A stretch of DNA of 64,000 nt from Bimastos eiseni (lineage: Eukaryota > Annelida > Clitellata > Crassiclitellata > Lumbricidae). The stretch is from contig OY365817.1 in assembly GCA_959347315.1 (NCBI GenBank), forward strand, positions 28,987,364 through 29,051,363. The letters run 5' to 3'. This document shows positions 8,661 to 20,710 of this stretch, one piece after another (position 1 is the first letter of the stretch; each line of letters starts with the position of its first letter). The translations under genes and the position numbers were made by a program. Under the pieces are notes generated by a model that was not told where the DNA came from, did not search any database, and saw only the letters and a list, made by a program, of their open reading frames with translations.

Positions 8661-10760
8661 TTTGGATTTGCTGTAAGCAATGAGAAACGGTGTTGCAGTG
8701 AATGTTGCTGCTGGAGACTGGAAATGGATTAGTATCTCTCCTAAGAAGTCTCCTAGAAATATCCAAGAGGAAAATATGTGGTCAGTGAGACCCATTAGCC
8801 AAATATGGTGGGATTTCGCAATAATCCTGTGACCAATTAACGTGTTGCTTTTATACTCAGAGATTTAATATATCTGCAATGGCTATATAATATATCTTTA
8901 TTTTTACATTGGTCAATTGACAGACAAAGAAGTCGTCTTATTATATTATTTTGTTTTAACTGCATACAATGAGCCTTTCCATTATTTTCGAATAATCATC
9001 ATGTGTTCATCGAACTATATATTTCACAATATTTTAAGAAGGTTTTCCAAATGAGTGTATAGAGCTCAATGTGCTTTGAGATGGTGCTTTTTTCAAGATG
9101 CTGTGGTATTGACGTGTTAATTTCTACTCTTGTACCAAATGGTTGTCATATTTTTTGCATCTAATAGTTATTCAGTGAAGTCGACGAGTGTTGTCTTTGC
9201 AGCCTGGAGACTAAGCAGCCTTATTACGAGTGTCTTTCCAAAGGGTTATCTTGGTCAGAGCCATACAAATAGCAAAGCCTGACCCAGTCTGCATTTGCTA
9301 CTTGCGGATGTAGATGATACCTCACCAAAAGTGACCTTAAGTAGTAGATATTTTCAAAGATTTGCGTGTCCGTCATTTCTAGGAATTTGTTTACTGTTAT
9401 TTCTGCTAGAAGCATTCTGTCTTCATTTGATGTCATTGTGATGCTAGTAACATATAATACATTGTGTTAAGAATACATCAGTCTGGTGTCATCCGTGTTA
9501 TAACCGACATAGCTTTTAATTGTGTCTCTCGGATAGCTTCAATCAAACTCCAATGCTGGTTTAATCCATCTTTGTGAGCAATTCTTTCCTGAGAATGTTT
9601 CCAGTTGTTTATAAAGGCTGAAGTCTAACAATCCCTAGATCATTCCCAATTTCTCTTATAATAACTAACTGGATGTCCAGAAATCTTTAACATTTGGATG
9701 CAATTACATTATCTTAAGTCTAACCAGAACATGAATCAACACCACCGGAATGTATTTTATATTTGTGAACACTTTGGTAAGTAGCTTGGTTGCTAATAAC
9801 CTAGAAAAAAGATAGTGTTATTTACAAACTTCAGCACAAAAAAGAATTTCGTGATTCTGCTGATTTAAAATGCAAGCATTGAAGTTATTCTTTGACGTTG
9901 TTGAACATTCGGATGTTCCATTGTTTTCGATTCTTTTGGTTGTTCACATTTGCAGGACAGGCAATGTTTAGACATTTAGTCTAACAAATAAGATTGATGT
10001 TCTTTCCTTTTGAACTACGAGACTCAGAAGTTAGAACGGTCGCGCAGCAGACTTTGATATTTAAGTGGATTTCTGCAAATGAATTCCGCTGTCCATTCCA
10101 AGTTTCGGAGCCATTTTGGCCTGCCTGAGTTGTCTTTCATTTCGCAGCGACAATTTTATAAGGCAAACAACATTATAAGTTTCATCTGTGTTCACAGACC
10201 TACGTTTTGTCAAACGCTTATCGCGTTTTTATTATTTAAAAAAAAAACAGAAACTCCATGACATTCGACGCCATTTTATGTATAATTATGGTCGCGTATC
10301 TGCAATGATTGTCTGCTTTCCTGTACAACGTAATGCTCTACCATTTTTAAAGCGCTTTTCATGACAATGCGTTGATTAAAGTAGGCTCCATGTGATCATT
10401 ATTTTTGGAAACTCGTTCAGTAAATTACTCTACAAACTCCTTTGTTTGTGTGTAATTACGAAGAAGTCAATTATCGAATTGTGTGCATGTAGAGAGTCAT
10501 CTGTCAATTTTGCTGACATTATATGTAATACGGACAGATATTGCCGCCTGATGCAAATAAAGGTGATGTTGCGACAGCTTAGTCAAATATCAAGAATGCT
10601 ACAATCATATTAATTACGTAACTATGACGCGAAACACTGATTTGGAATAATTCCGAGTCAAAAGTTGAGTTTGAGAATTAATTTATCGATTTTATGTGAC
10701 GTAAATCGACGAATCCCTGTGAAATTTACGACTGTAAAATGTCTAAGAGTCCCCAACAGT
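8661..10760. other. AT-rich intergenic DNA, no gene recognised
   Basis: Contains scattered short open frames, none with a domain. The most protein-like is a 70-codon minus-strand frame at 9224-9436 (TVNKFLEMTDTQIFENIYYL) with no recognisable homology or splice context. No R1 copies or LINE tails were seen. Confidence 0.4.
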
Positions 10761-10993
10761 GATTGGTTCAAGGGCTGCTGAATGATCGATTCAAGGGTTG
10801 TTGAATGATCGATTCAAGGGTTGTTGAATGATCGATTCAAGGGTTGTTGAATGATCGATTCAAGGGTTGTTGAATGATCGGTTCAAGGGCTGTTGAATGA
10901 TCGGTTCAAAGGGCTGTTGAATGATCGGTTCAAAGGGCTGTTGAATGATCGGTTCAAAGGACTGTTGAATGATCGGTTCAAAGGGCTGTTGAA
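10761..10993 (+). repeat. Minisatellite of ten 23-24-bp units
   Basis: The unit is GATCGATTCAAGGGTTGTTG plus AAT. The first half is mostly GATCGATTCAAGGGTTG; the second half is GATCGGTTCAAAGGGCTG with one extra A. Two unit variants are thus arranged in blocks. Confidence 0.9.
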
Positions 10994-13680
10994 GTATTCG
11001 TTGCTCAGAAACTATAGAAGGTCCAAACGTCCCCAGAGGATATGACGCTCAGCGTCACCTTTCCTCCTAGACCATACAACCGCATGCGGTGATAGTGATG
11101 CTGCAGTTGACGAAATTTTGTATCAAATCAACGAAATCTTATCTTAGAGCGGATACATCGTTTGATCCTCACCTTAACTATCCTTACGCTAGGTGGCGTC
11201 ACACTGGCGTGGCTGTTTTGACCACCAACTCGAGTTAAAGCAATATAGATAAGATAGATAAGATCATATGCGATATTTTGTAGCTTGGATGACGACTGAA
11301 GGCTTTGAAATCTCGAGCGTCTTGAAACTTTGCAGCTTCTAAGCGATGGAATCCGGTTACTTCTGCTGTAGCCACTCTCTTGAGTTTTTGAGCATTTACA
11401 AGTTACCTACACTTCTTATCCTTTACTATATCGGCGATGCTTATCCTGAAAATATGGATCACTCTATCCTGCCAGTGTCGAAAAACAATTTTCTATTACT
11501 TATCTTACCTCAATCTCTATCTGCATAACTTGTGATTTAGGATAGTGGTAATTTAACACAATGAAACTCGATCAAAAAATATTTTGTAATTCAACTCCGA
11601 ATAAATCCAGTAGTTCCGAACAACGCCGAGACAACACCACGCACAACAGTCAACAACAGCAACAATAATAACGAACTAAACTATACAACAAACATAATTG
11701 CAGTAGTAATACCATTACAATCGTAATATCATTAGTCTTGGACTACTTCAACGCTTGTTTTGTTCAACATTGAAACGTAAGATGCCTCCATGAGAATGTC
11801 TTCTTCGCAAACATTTCAAGCTCGCTCACAGATACGTCATACGGCGTCAACGCCAAACAATAATTTGAGAAACTAAGAAACCTAAAAGACGTTTATTTAC
11901 GTGAAAATACTTCAAGCATCGGCTTAAACAACACAATTATAACGGTAATAATAACAGTAATGACAACGATAAATAATCGTGATTCTGAAAGTGTAATACA
12001 CTAACAATTGAATATAATAATAATAACAATAACAATAAAAGTGGCGGTGGTATCAATAGCTTGTTCACCAGTGCTGCGTCAAAACAGAGGGGTTGTTCAA
12101 AGGAAGTGGCGCAGAATGGAGAAGACCCCGACGTCGCTCAAATCTAGGACTTTCCTTTGGACAGATTACGAAAGATAAATAACGAGAATTGAAACGTATT
12201 CGTAAACTTGAATGATTAAATGTGAAACAGTTTGCAAACGTAGCATATTTTTTAACAAATAAATCACGAAATAAGATTCAATTCAATTTGATTTCACAAC
12301 AATTCAAGAAAATTCAAGATATCTTCACGAAAATATAAAAATAACAATGAAAATATTAATTACAATCTCCAGGAATAGCGCGAAACGACATCAACCGTGT
12401 ACTAATAATTAAACTTTTAATTACGCCAACCTAGTCCAAATAACGCAAAGCGAAAAACTGCAGACGATCGATAATTTAGTGAGCGTCAAAAACTGAGAAC
12501 TTCTCCAAACAGAATGAATGTCTGGTCAATGCGAACGAGGATAAAGATTTGTCTGACTTTACCAGTTGCATCTGGTAAAACCATAAAACAATTAAGACCG
12601 TCAAAGGATGAAAAACGAATCCTGATGGGACTACTGGGCACCGTTATGAATAAAAAATGCGCCTCGCTTCTATTGGTGAATAGACATTCCCTGGGCAAGA
12701 GGGAACATATACAGCGAGGGAGGTAATATGACTTTGTGCAAACATGCAATCCACTATTATAAGCGTCACAAGTACAGTTTTAAGGGTGTCTACGGAGTTC
12801 ACCGTTCCATTCAACATTAATTTTTAGAACAGGATAACAAGGATATAAAGTTCTGAAAAATTCGAAACTCCAAAAGGACCGCAAAATCTTGAAAACTGGA
12901 AACCAAAATATGACCACCGTAATCTTGTAAAATTATTTTAAAAAACTTTAGTCAAAACATCTTTTCGGTCAAAAAGCTAAAATAGAACAGTAGATTCAAC
13001 AACGCATCATACAGATATACTCTAGACTTTCTTTATATAAACCTCACTCACTCACTGTTCAAATTTCTCGATTCGCCACTAAACACTTTAAGCATAAATA
13101 TTAAATAATAAAAAAATAAATTATATACAAATAAATCAAAACGAGCTTCTGCGTCATCGTTACGTCACCGTAGCAAAGAAAACAACGGGGGAAAGTTGAA
13201 GGAAGAGACAGAAACGGAAGTCGAATGACGTAAGTTGAACATTCAAATCAGGACATTCAACGGCAGGAGTCTCATTAATTCTTTGACAGTCGAAGTTAGG
13301 AGTTCCAGCTCTTCGAATATTCCTGTTTGGTGCGTTATCGACCTGAGGCGTAGCTCCAGTTACGTCCTTTCCTACCAGCCCCGTTCCTTAGCAATAAGCT
13401 CAAAAGATCTACAAGGCATCAGATAAATTTAATAAATTATCATTGATTGAAATAATTAATTAGTATACACACAAGCGGACCAAATGCGATAAAATTTTAA
13501 GGACCGCAAGAGTTAAATTAAACACATTGCAATATAATAAAAATGCGATATAATTAATTAATTAATTATAGCCTACATGTAATTTTATATTATCCTTCTT
13601 ATAATTAGTTCATTGCAGATAATATTGCAGATTAATTGTGCGCGTAGGACTTGTTCGATGTCCCTACGGCGTATACACAG
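10994..13680. other. AT-rich intergenic DNA, no gene recognised
   Basis: Includes AAT/AAC-rich patches (11640-11720, 11940-12040). Opposite-strand open frames overlap at 12486-12749, neither with a domain. There is also a TTAA-rich patch near 13550. Nothing supports a gene. Confidence 0.4.
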
Positions 13681-13682
13681 TG

Positions 13683-13760
13683 AATCCTCGAACGAGAATC
13701 GAACCCGTAGTTTACTCTCCTCGTTAGTGGCCGACCGCTCTAACCAATCGGCCACCGGTC
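13683..13760 (-). mobile_element. tRNA-derived SINE head
   Basis: On the minus strand: GGTGGCCGATTGGTTAGAGC (A-box-like) and GGGTTCGATTCTCG (B box) with tRNA-like spacing. The acceptor stem is not intact, so a SINE or tRNA pseudogene is more likely than a working tRNA. Confidence 0.65.
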
Positions 13761-14169
13761 TAAATGATCAGGCTTTTGTGAGGTTTCAGAGATTTACTTT
13801 CATTACATTATATTAAATCACCATTTGAATGCGATATAAAGCCGCTAGAGTGATCTGTACTCATTGCACGCAGCGCCGCATGAAAACCACCTGTCCACTA
13901 GGTGATCCTATGAGACCAGGTATAGACTCAAGAGACCGTATGATTACCTTTCTTAGAGTGGTGCTATGTTAATGGGCCCTTACGTTTACAGCTACGTTGA
14001 ATGCATCTGAAAGTAGTTTCACCTGCAGTTGTTATTATTTTATCATGACCGCCTAAGCGTAACCAGAAAAAGACCAATAATCGCACTGGGTGACTCACAT
14101 TTGACCAAAACACAAAGAACAGTAAAAATGCCATTGTGATAAACACGCTCACGAATAGGCGATCTTAAA

Positions 14170-14318
14170 GGGGCGCTATAGAAATTGCTGTAATAATATT
14201 AATGATCTGCCAAAGCTAGCATAAGCGCTATAGAAATTGCAGTGGCAATATCAATGATCTGTCAATGCCTACGAGGGCGCTATAGAAATCGTTGTAAAAA
14301 TATCAAGGATCTGCGACC
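14170..14318 (+). repeat. Three tandem 52-bp units built on a retroposon tail motif
   Basis: GGGCGCTATAGAAATTGCTG starts near 14171, and diverged copies start near 14223 and 14275. Each ends ATCAATGATCTG or similar. GGCGCTATA is the hallmark of LINE/SINE 3' ends elsewhere in the window. Confidence 0.8.
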
Positions 14319-14762
14319 ATAAAGAGTACGGATTGCAATGGGTCGATATTCAATTAAAGCTTCGAATCGACCAATGACAAACGAACACGAGTTCGAATCC
14401 CTCTAGTGACGAACACGCGCAAAATGGTGAGGCAGCGCTCACGTGACCTGGCAATGCACCGCGTGACCAAAGGTCAGAGGTCAGAGAGTCCGACGAAGTC
14501 GATCGTTTTGCGTAGGAGGAATACTTGTTTGCGTTACGAAGGGAAAATGGGAGGAAGAGAAGGAAGGGTCAACGACCGGGTAGCCATTAGCAAAGGTCAA
14601 AGGTTAATAGTCGGAAATGAGGGCAGCGTGTTCAATCACTTAAAGGATACTACGAAGAGTCCTAAAGACGGGTTGTGCAACCTCTTGCAAGTTGGGGAAC
14701 GATTCAGAAATCAAGAATCATATTATGATAATATGCAGTACTTACCTATTGACCCATTTACC

Positions 14763-15265
14763 GTTGCTTTACTCTTTTCGTCCTTCTATTCCTCCCTTCA
14801 ATCACCTTTTCCTCTTTTATTCCGTCCTCCCTTCCTTCCGTTTGTCCTTTCTTCCTAATATCCCTTTTATAATCCTTCCGTCTTTCGTCCTTTCATCCAT
14901 TCTTTTTCTTTTCTTCCTAATTTCCTTCTCCATGCCATTCGATCCTTTCTTCCATCAGACGTTAACGGTCTTTCTCCATCCCTACCTTCCCATTCTTTTT
15001 CCTTCTTCCTTCCACCCTTCCATCCACTCCTCGCCACCTCTCTCGCTCTCATTCTTCCAGCCTCCCTCCCTCCCTTTCACCCTTCCTTCTTTATTTCCTT
15101 CTCTATATCATTTCCTCCTTTCGTCCGACCCCTATCCGTCTCTCCATCCTTCCCATCCTGAAATCATCCTTCCCTCCATCCACTCCTCCCCACCTCCCTC
15201 CATCTTTTCTACCCATCCCTCCACCATCCAGCCGCCAATCCAGTCAGTCCTTCGTTCCTCCACAA
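14763..15265 (+). repeat. Pyrimidine-rich (CCTT/TCC) low-complexity region
   Basis: CCTTCC and CTCC repeats give long Ser/Pro/Phe/Leu open frames on the + strand that are shadows of the composition. Confidence 0.85.
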
Positions 15266-15889
15266 ATTGACTCCGAGAAATTAGTCTAGTAATAAATACA
15301 AGGAGTTTATGGTTTCATAAAACCGAGACCAATGAGGTTGATTCACCAATTTCCTGTTTTTCCTCACGTAACAAACCAACGAAAGGGAAGCCGAACATTT
15401 CAGCAAAGAGCACAAATAGATGTAATTGGAAGGCTTTTGCAATACTTCTTGACCACGCTTGCAGCCAAGTGCCTCACCGATTTTTTCCTATTCCAACGAA
15501 GTATCAAATAACAATGTTATTGAGAAGTTCTCGCAATTACCAAGAGTAATTACCAAGAATAATCAAAGACAAAAGCGAGGACACTGGATTTCAAGTGGAT
15601 GGTGGGTTATACGACTGGCTGGGGAAATAAAGGCTAAAAATACTAAAGTGCCGATGATAGATCCCTCTCGCACTCCTGCTGTTCAGACCGAGCGGTACCA
15701 AAACCAACATGTTGATTAATGTCAACCAGGTAAGAAGTTAACAAGTGTAAGGCAGTCCCAGAAACACCGAAGATTTTGGCGAGCCTTGAGAGGCTTTTGG
15801 ATCTGCCTTTCTGTGGAGTTACGTCGGTTCTATCAATCGTGTAGTGGTACTTTTTATGGTCATTTGAAAACTTACGTTATTGTTCGGGT

Positions 15890-15990
15890 TGGAACTCCCA
15901 ACCCAACTCATGATCAACTTTTGAGCAATCACCTTGAAAGGGCGCTATATCAATTTTAGAATGAATGAATTAATGCACTATAATAATAAT
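15890..15990 (+). mobile_element. LINE/SINE 3' tail
   Basis: TTGAAAGGGCGCTATATCAA is followed by GAATGAATGAATTAATG and AATAATAAT. Same end structure as the other tails. Confidence 0.5.
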
Positions 15991-16054
15991 AATAACATAC
16001 GACTTATATGATATAATATTTGTGTTTGTTTGTTTTTTCCGTTATAAGTTCGTA

Positions 16055-16381
16055 TTACTGACCGTTCTTGGGAGCTGCGGGGGGCGCCTGAATGTCCATG
16101 AATCCTGAGTCAAGGTAGCAGGAGCAAAGGTCACAGTTGCAGACGAAGTCGATATTACGACACATGAAACAACTCTTGCGACATCCGGAGGAGTCTGGGC
16201 AGCAACACTCGTACATGGCTGACCCTCCTGGCCAAGCACTGACCACGTGTCCGACCCCACTGCCGTCCAGCAGGATGACCACGGCCATCAGTAGACTGAC
16301 TACGGTCAGTGATGACGATGACAGCGATGACGAGGAGGAGGAGGAGGAGGAGGAGAGAGAGAAGGAGGATAGGTGCCTCAT
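16055..16381 (-). CDS. Probable small secreted cysteine-rich protein, 108 aa
   Basis: A single open frame from ATG at 16381 to TAA. Residues 1-25 are Ser-rich because of a TCC microsatellite. Residues 26-38 are strongly hydrophobic (TVVSLLMAVVILL) and VSA|W near residue 49 is a plausible signal-peptidase site. The mature part is short and holds ten cysteines at 59, 60, 61, 67, 71, 74, 81, 83, 86 and 88 (CCC-x5-C-x3-C-x2-C-x6-C-x-C-x2-C-x-C), then an Ala/Pro tail. The cysteine half has no low-complexity bias. Function is not recognised; a secreted disulfide-rich peptide is inferred. Translation might start at the internal Met 32. It may also be one exon of a longer gene. Confidence 0.5.
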   Translation of the reverse strand: MRHLSSFSLSSSSSSSSSSLSSSSLTVVSLLMAVVILLDGSGVGHVVSAWPGGSAMYECCCPDSSGCRKSCFMCRNIDFVCNCDLCSCYLDSGFMDIQAPPAAPKNGQ

Positions 16382-16407
16382 ATCCGCTTCGGTGTATAGA
16401 TGTCACT

Positions 16408-16411
16408 TCTG

Positions 16412-16458
<47 letters not shown>
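16408..16458 (+). repeat. (CTGT)n microsatellite
   Basis: About twelve CTGT units directly 5' of the minus-strand cysteine-rich ORF. Confidence 0.9.
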
Positions 16459-16459
<1 letters not shown>

Positions 16460-16624
16460 ACTGTATCCAGGTGAAATTAATGTGCGTCTGTCCGTGTGTC
16501 TTGGTCGTTCTGTATGTCCAACTGTGTCCTTTGCTCTTTGATCCGCCTTTATGTAGCGCCCTTCGTTTTGAGAGAGTTCTGAAAGAGAATATTTACATTA
16601 ATCGACTTAGAAAGTAATAAATTA

Positions 16625-16852
16625 CTATGCAGATAGACCGACATACTGACAGACAAACAGACAGACAGACAGACAAACAGACAGGCAGACATACGGACAG
16701 AAATAAAAGAAATAACGTCATGGTTTTCCAGCCTTTCTGGACGCCTGTCCCCAAGTAGTCAGCTTAGCAGGATCACTATATCTGGCTATCTCTCAGTCTC
16801 TCTCACTTTCTGTCCGTATGTATGTGTGTATGTGTGTATGTCTGTCTCTCTG

Positions 16853-16884
<32 letters not shown>

Positions 16885-16890
16885 ATCTAT
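16625..16890. repeat. (ACAG)n and (CTCTGT)n low-complexity DNA
   Basis: GACAGACA units at 16640-16690, and TCTCTCTGTCT plus (CT)n at 16780-16890, separated by about 90 bases of ordinary sequence. Confidence 0.8.
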
Positions 16891-17278
16891 CTCTCTCGAT
16901 GGACATATTTAATCTCCCTCCTTCCAATTTCTATATTTCAGACCTGAATTCATCGATCTGTCCACAGCAGCATTTCATCCAGTGTATATAACATCATATT
17001 CTATCTCATTAATCTATGCGTCGTGGAGTTTATATATAAGGATATCACAAACTTATCTAGGTGTCTGTCTGTCTGTCTGTCTGTTTGTGTATGAGTTTCT
17101 GTGGTGTCGTCTCTTTGTACCTGTGTGTATTTTCGACACATGAAACACGATCTATAATGAAAAACGACCGAGAAATGAATCTCCATAACAGAGACCCGGA
17201 TATTATAAGTACATTTATGACCTATTTTTACACAGGGTGCAAATTTAGAAACCACGCATTGTCTTTATTATTATTCGG

Positions 17279-17520
17279 TTCAATTCAATATATATATATA
17301 CATGTATATTGAATATTAAATATATTATTATTATTATGTCAATTATTAGCATTATAATTATCATCATTTTTAATATTATTGTTAATACTACTAAGACTAC
17401 ACTGTATCAACAACAACAACAATAAAAACTACTACTACTACCTCCACCACCACCACCACTTCCACTACTACCACTACTACTATTTAATAGATTATTATAG
17501 TATTAGTTAATTAATTAATT
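17279..17520. repeat. AT-rich and trinucleotide patches (ATT, ACT, CCA)
   Basis: TATATATA, ATTATTATT, ACTACTACT and CCACCACCA runs with a TTAA-rich end. No gene. Confidence 0.7.
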
Positions 17521-17978
17521 GGTAAGAATCACTTGCGTATCAAAGTGCACTATAGAGTCAAAGAGAAATAGTGAATTCTGGTCCTGTTTTGCTTTAAAAC
17601 TAATTAAAAACTGAGTTTTAATCAAATCGATAAGGCAGATAATTAAGCTATTAAGTTTGATGTAGTAAGTAGAAAGTAAGTAAGTATATTCTGCATTGGA
17701 CCAACGCATTTCCAAAATTCGATGTACAATCAAATTAATCTAGAGGTACAATAAGCCATAATTAGTGTTCAAAATGTCCTCTTTCGGCCTTGCAGCCTCC
17801 ATGCATTATACGATGCCCATAGAGCCGACTGCAAGGTCCAGAAACGCCCATGCAAACCATTTATTTCAGATTCAGTTCATCTCTCTGCCTGATACACTGA
17901 CGTAGTATATATATCTCATCGACATTCCGAATGCTTTCTCATAAGGTCTTTTTCTGCATTCCTGCCCGAATTTTTCCA

Positions 17979-18180
17979 TACACATGGTTTAGGTCTGGAA
18001 TGTTTGATGGCCAAAGCGTAGGTGGTACAAGCACAGTGTCACAACCGCAACGGATCAAATGAAGACGAGAACAAAACATTTTGTTCAACACGAACTCAGC
18101 GTATACTCATCACGACTTGTCGTCTTTGTACCACCTACGCTTTTCACACCAAACATTCCAGACCCCAAATCATTGTGATT
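17979..18180. mobile_element. Fold-back element with ~40-60-bp inverted repeats
   Basis: Left GGTCTGGAATGTTTGATGGC ... AAGCGTAGGTGGTACAA pairs with right TTGTACCACCTACGCTT ... AAACATTCCAGACC, with a few mismatches. Similarity extends outward (CACATGGTTTA with TCACAATGATTTG). The centre holds a small palindrome (ACAAAACATTTTGTT). No ORF; probably a MITE or a hairpin RNA source. Confidence 0.7.
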
Positions 18181-18195
18181 AGAAAAATCATCTCC

Positions 18196-18291
18196 ATCAC
18201 AACGATGTCACAACGATGTCACAACGATGTCATAACGATGTCATAACGATGTCATAACGATGTCATAACGATGTCACAAAGATGTCACATT
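18196..18291 (+). repeat. Minisatellite of nine 11-bp units
   Basis: The unit is ACGATGTCACA or ACGATGTCATA, with the two variants in blocks. It lies directly after the fold-back element. Confidence 0.9.
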
Positions 18292-18626
18292 GTAAATGAG
18301 ACCTTCGAGAATTTACAAAATCGTTGACCGCTTTAAATATTATGGAGTCAAGAGAAAAGTTCTTTTGACGATCGAAGTATACGATGCATGAACACAGATC
18401 AAATGCTCCCTTTTACCTATGAATGGCAACTGTGTGTAGTCAGACCAACAATATGTTTAGAGATTGTTCGGCAGAAACGATACACAGTGAACGAACGAAC
18501 ACAATCTTTACATTTATATATATATGTATAATATTCATATGCATATAGATATATCATAAGGTTGAAATAATGTAGGAAATATACTTTTATATATCTCTCG
18601 GCTATCCTAAACGACAGTCCGCGCTT

Positions 18627-18684
18627 AGTAATGCATACAATTAAAGTTATATATATATATATAACTTTAATTGTATGCATTACT
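18627..18684. repeat. Perfect 58-bp palindrome
   Basis: AGTAATGCATACAATTAAAG, then TTATATATA, meets its exact reverse complement with no spacer; the centre is (TA)n. All 29 base pairs match. Palindromes like this can form cruciforms and delete easily, so an exact one is notable. Confidence 0.9.
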
Positions 18685-18774
18685 TTCATGTATGTACATC
18701 TCTTTCACTTCCTTGCTTTCTATTCATATGGTCACGTATGCATGATACAAGTGGCTAAAGGGTTAAGTCTGCCT

Positions 18775-18960
18775 GCCTGTACATCCCTCCCTCCTCTCCT
18801 TCCTCCCTCCCCTACCCTCTATCTCTCTCTGTCTCTCTGTCTCTCTGTCTCTCTGTCTCTCTCTGTGTCTCTGTCTCTCTGTCTCTCCCCCTCTCTCTGT
18901 CGCTCTCTCAGTCACTCACTCACTCATTCACTCACTAACTCAGTCACTCACTCACAATCT
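18775..18960 (+). repeat. (CTCTGT)n and (ACTC)n low-complexity DNA
   Basis: CTCTCTGT units, then TCACTCACTCATTCACTC. Gives a spurious Leu/Ser open frame. Confidence 0.85.
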
Positions 18961-19019
18961 CTCTTTATTCAGGCATGTATATATTATGCAAGAGGTATAT
19001 ATATATACATATAAGAGCG

Positions 19020-20705
19020 TTGTAGTCCAAACAAGTGACGATCAAACGACGCCGAACAATCAACTTCAAAGAGAGGCCGACTTCCCGCTCAACAGGTGAT
19101 TAACGTGCAGCTACATTCCGTTGATGAGGAGACTGCATAGCAACCGCCTTTGTCGTCGTCGTCATCGTCGTCTCTGTTGCAGCAGCCGAAACATCAGCGA
19201 ATGATGTAACAACAGAGCACTCGCCTCTTGGCGCCGAAACTATTTGCATCTTCTTTGTGTTTACTCTGATCTCGCATTTGCTTTTTTGTAGGGCTACTCT
19301 GTCTCTGTACCTCTCTATCTGTCTCTATCTGTCTCTGTGTCTATCTGTCTATCTATCTCGCTCTCTCTTTCTCTCTCTCCTCCTCCCCTCTCTCTCACAC
19401 ACACATACACACACACAAACACACATAACACACGCATATACAGACATATCCTATGTATACAGTCACAAGTGCATCTATGGCCATGAAGCATATGCAGACA
19501 TTCGTGTGGGCTGACAAACAAGACAGAGGAACCACACATAATTACGTAACCAGACCAATTGTCGCTTTCTTATTAACTTCAATGTCCGTTGATGTTTGTG
19601 TAGTAATTTTCTCAGTAATTATTTATCCGTTCGTTAAAAACAGCAAATCGTTTATCAACAGACACAAACAAGTCCACCCAATGAACTCATACATATCCCA
19701 TGAATGAAAACCTACAAATCCACCCAATAAACTCATTCAAGTCTCCTAAATAAACCACAATAAATCTCCCAATTTACCCATTCAAATCGCCTAAACACAC
19801 ACATGCAAAGCCTCCAATGAACCGATTCGAATGGCCTGAAAAACACCCACAATTCCTTAAAATGATCACATGCATAGTATTCTCTAAAAAACAAATCCCA
19901 CCAATATACATGTATTCCTGAAAATCCTCTATCAACAAATGCCTACAAATCCTTGCAATATATCCATCCAAATTCCATAATTTTATTTTTTAAAATCTTC
20001 TCAGCAAACTCTTAAAGACATCATTCTAACCTTCCTGATTTAATCGTTGATTGATCTTTGAGATTCCCAATTCCGTCAAACGCTGATATCCCAGTAACAA
20101 AAACCTTCACATTTCAAACTCTCCGTCTGTCGGCCTGTATATATTTCCAATCGGGACTCGGCTTAAATAAGTAATTAAGTATGTGTTCTTTCTTTGAGTC
20201 TGGCAGGCTCACATTCCACGTGTGCAATGGACCGCGGCTGAAGACTCAGCTATTAGTGTGGGCTATGGATGCGTTTGTTGTCGTTGGTCCAATTTTCGGA
20301 GGATTTGTCATCGAATCAAAATGTAATCATCTTTGGTCTGTTCAGGCTTTGTAAAGTCAACGATGCACCTCATCTCTATTGTGGAGACTCTTCTGCATTA
20401 CAAAGACCATCCCAGATGCGACAAAATTCGTCTAGACATGGTATTTCCAGACTTGACAGAGTTTAACTTTTTTTACCCCATTGTCAGGATCCGCCATTGT
20501 CTTCTTTTGACAACCGCCGGTCGAACTCAATATCCTCTCGACTGGTTTAATTTAATCGTCCAGAACAATTTTATAGCGAATTTCTAAAAAAAACTACTCA
20601 GAGGGAGAAAGCGGACAGTTTTCAGAGTTAGGATTACCTCTGTTCGAACCCTTAGCCTAACCCTGAACCATTCTCAAGTATTTAATTTTTTTTAATTTAC
20701 CCTAC
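19020..20705. other. No gene recognised; simple repeats
   Basis: Holds (CTGTCTCT)n and (CACA)n near 19295-19430. A degenerate ~30-bp periodic stretch (ATCCACCCAATAAACTCAT-like) lies at about 19670-19990. Confidence 0.45.
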
Positions 20706-20710
20706 AAGCT

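Noticed and set aside
9224..9436. 70-codon minus-strand ORF downstream of the dve-like gene
   Set aside because: Reads protein-like but has no domain, no splice context and no second exon; kept only as a note.
10761..10993. CRISPR-like array
   Set aside because: Units abut without unique spacers, and the genome is eukaryotic; it is a minisatellite.
12486..12749. Overlapping ORFs on both strands
   Set aside because: Neither has a recognisable motif, and two-strand openness suggests chance.
13683..13760. Functional tRNA gene
   Set aside because: A and B boxes are present but the acceptor stem does not pair well; SINE head more likely.
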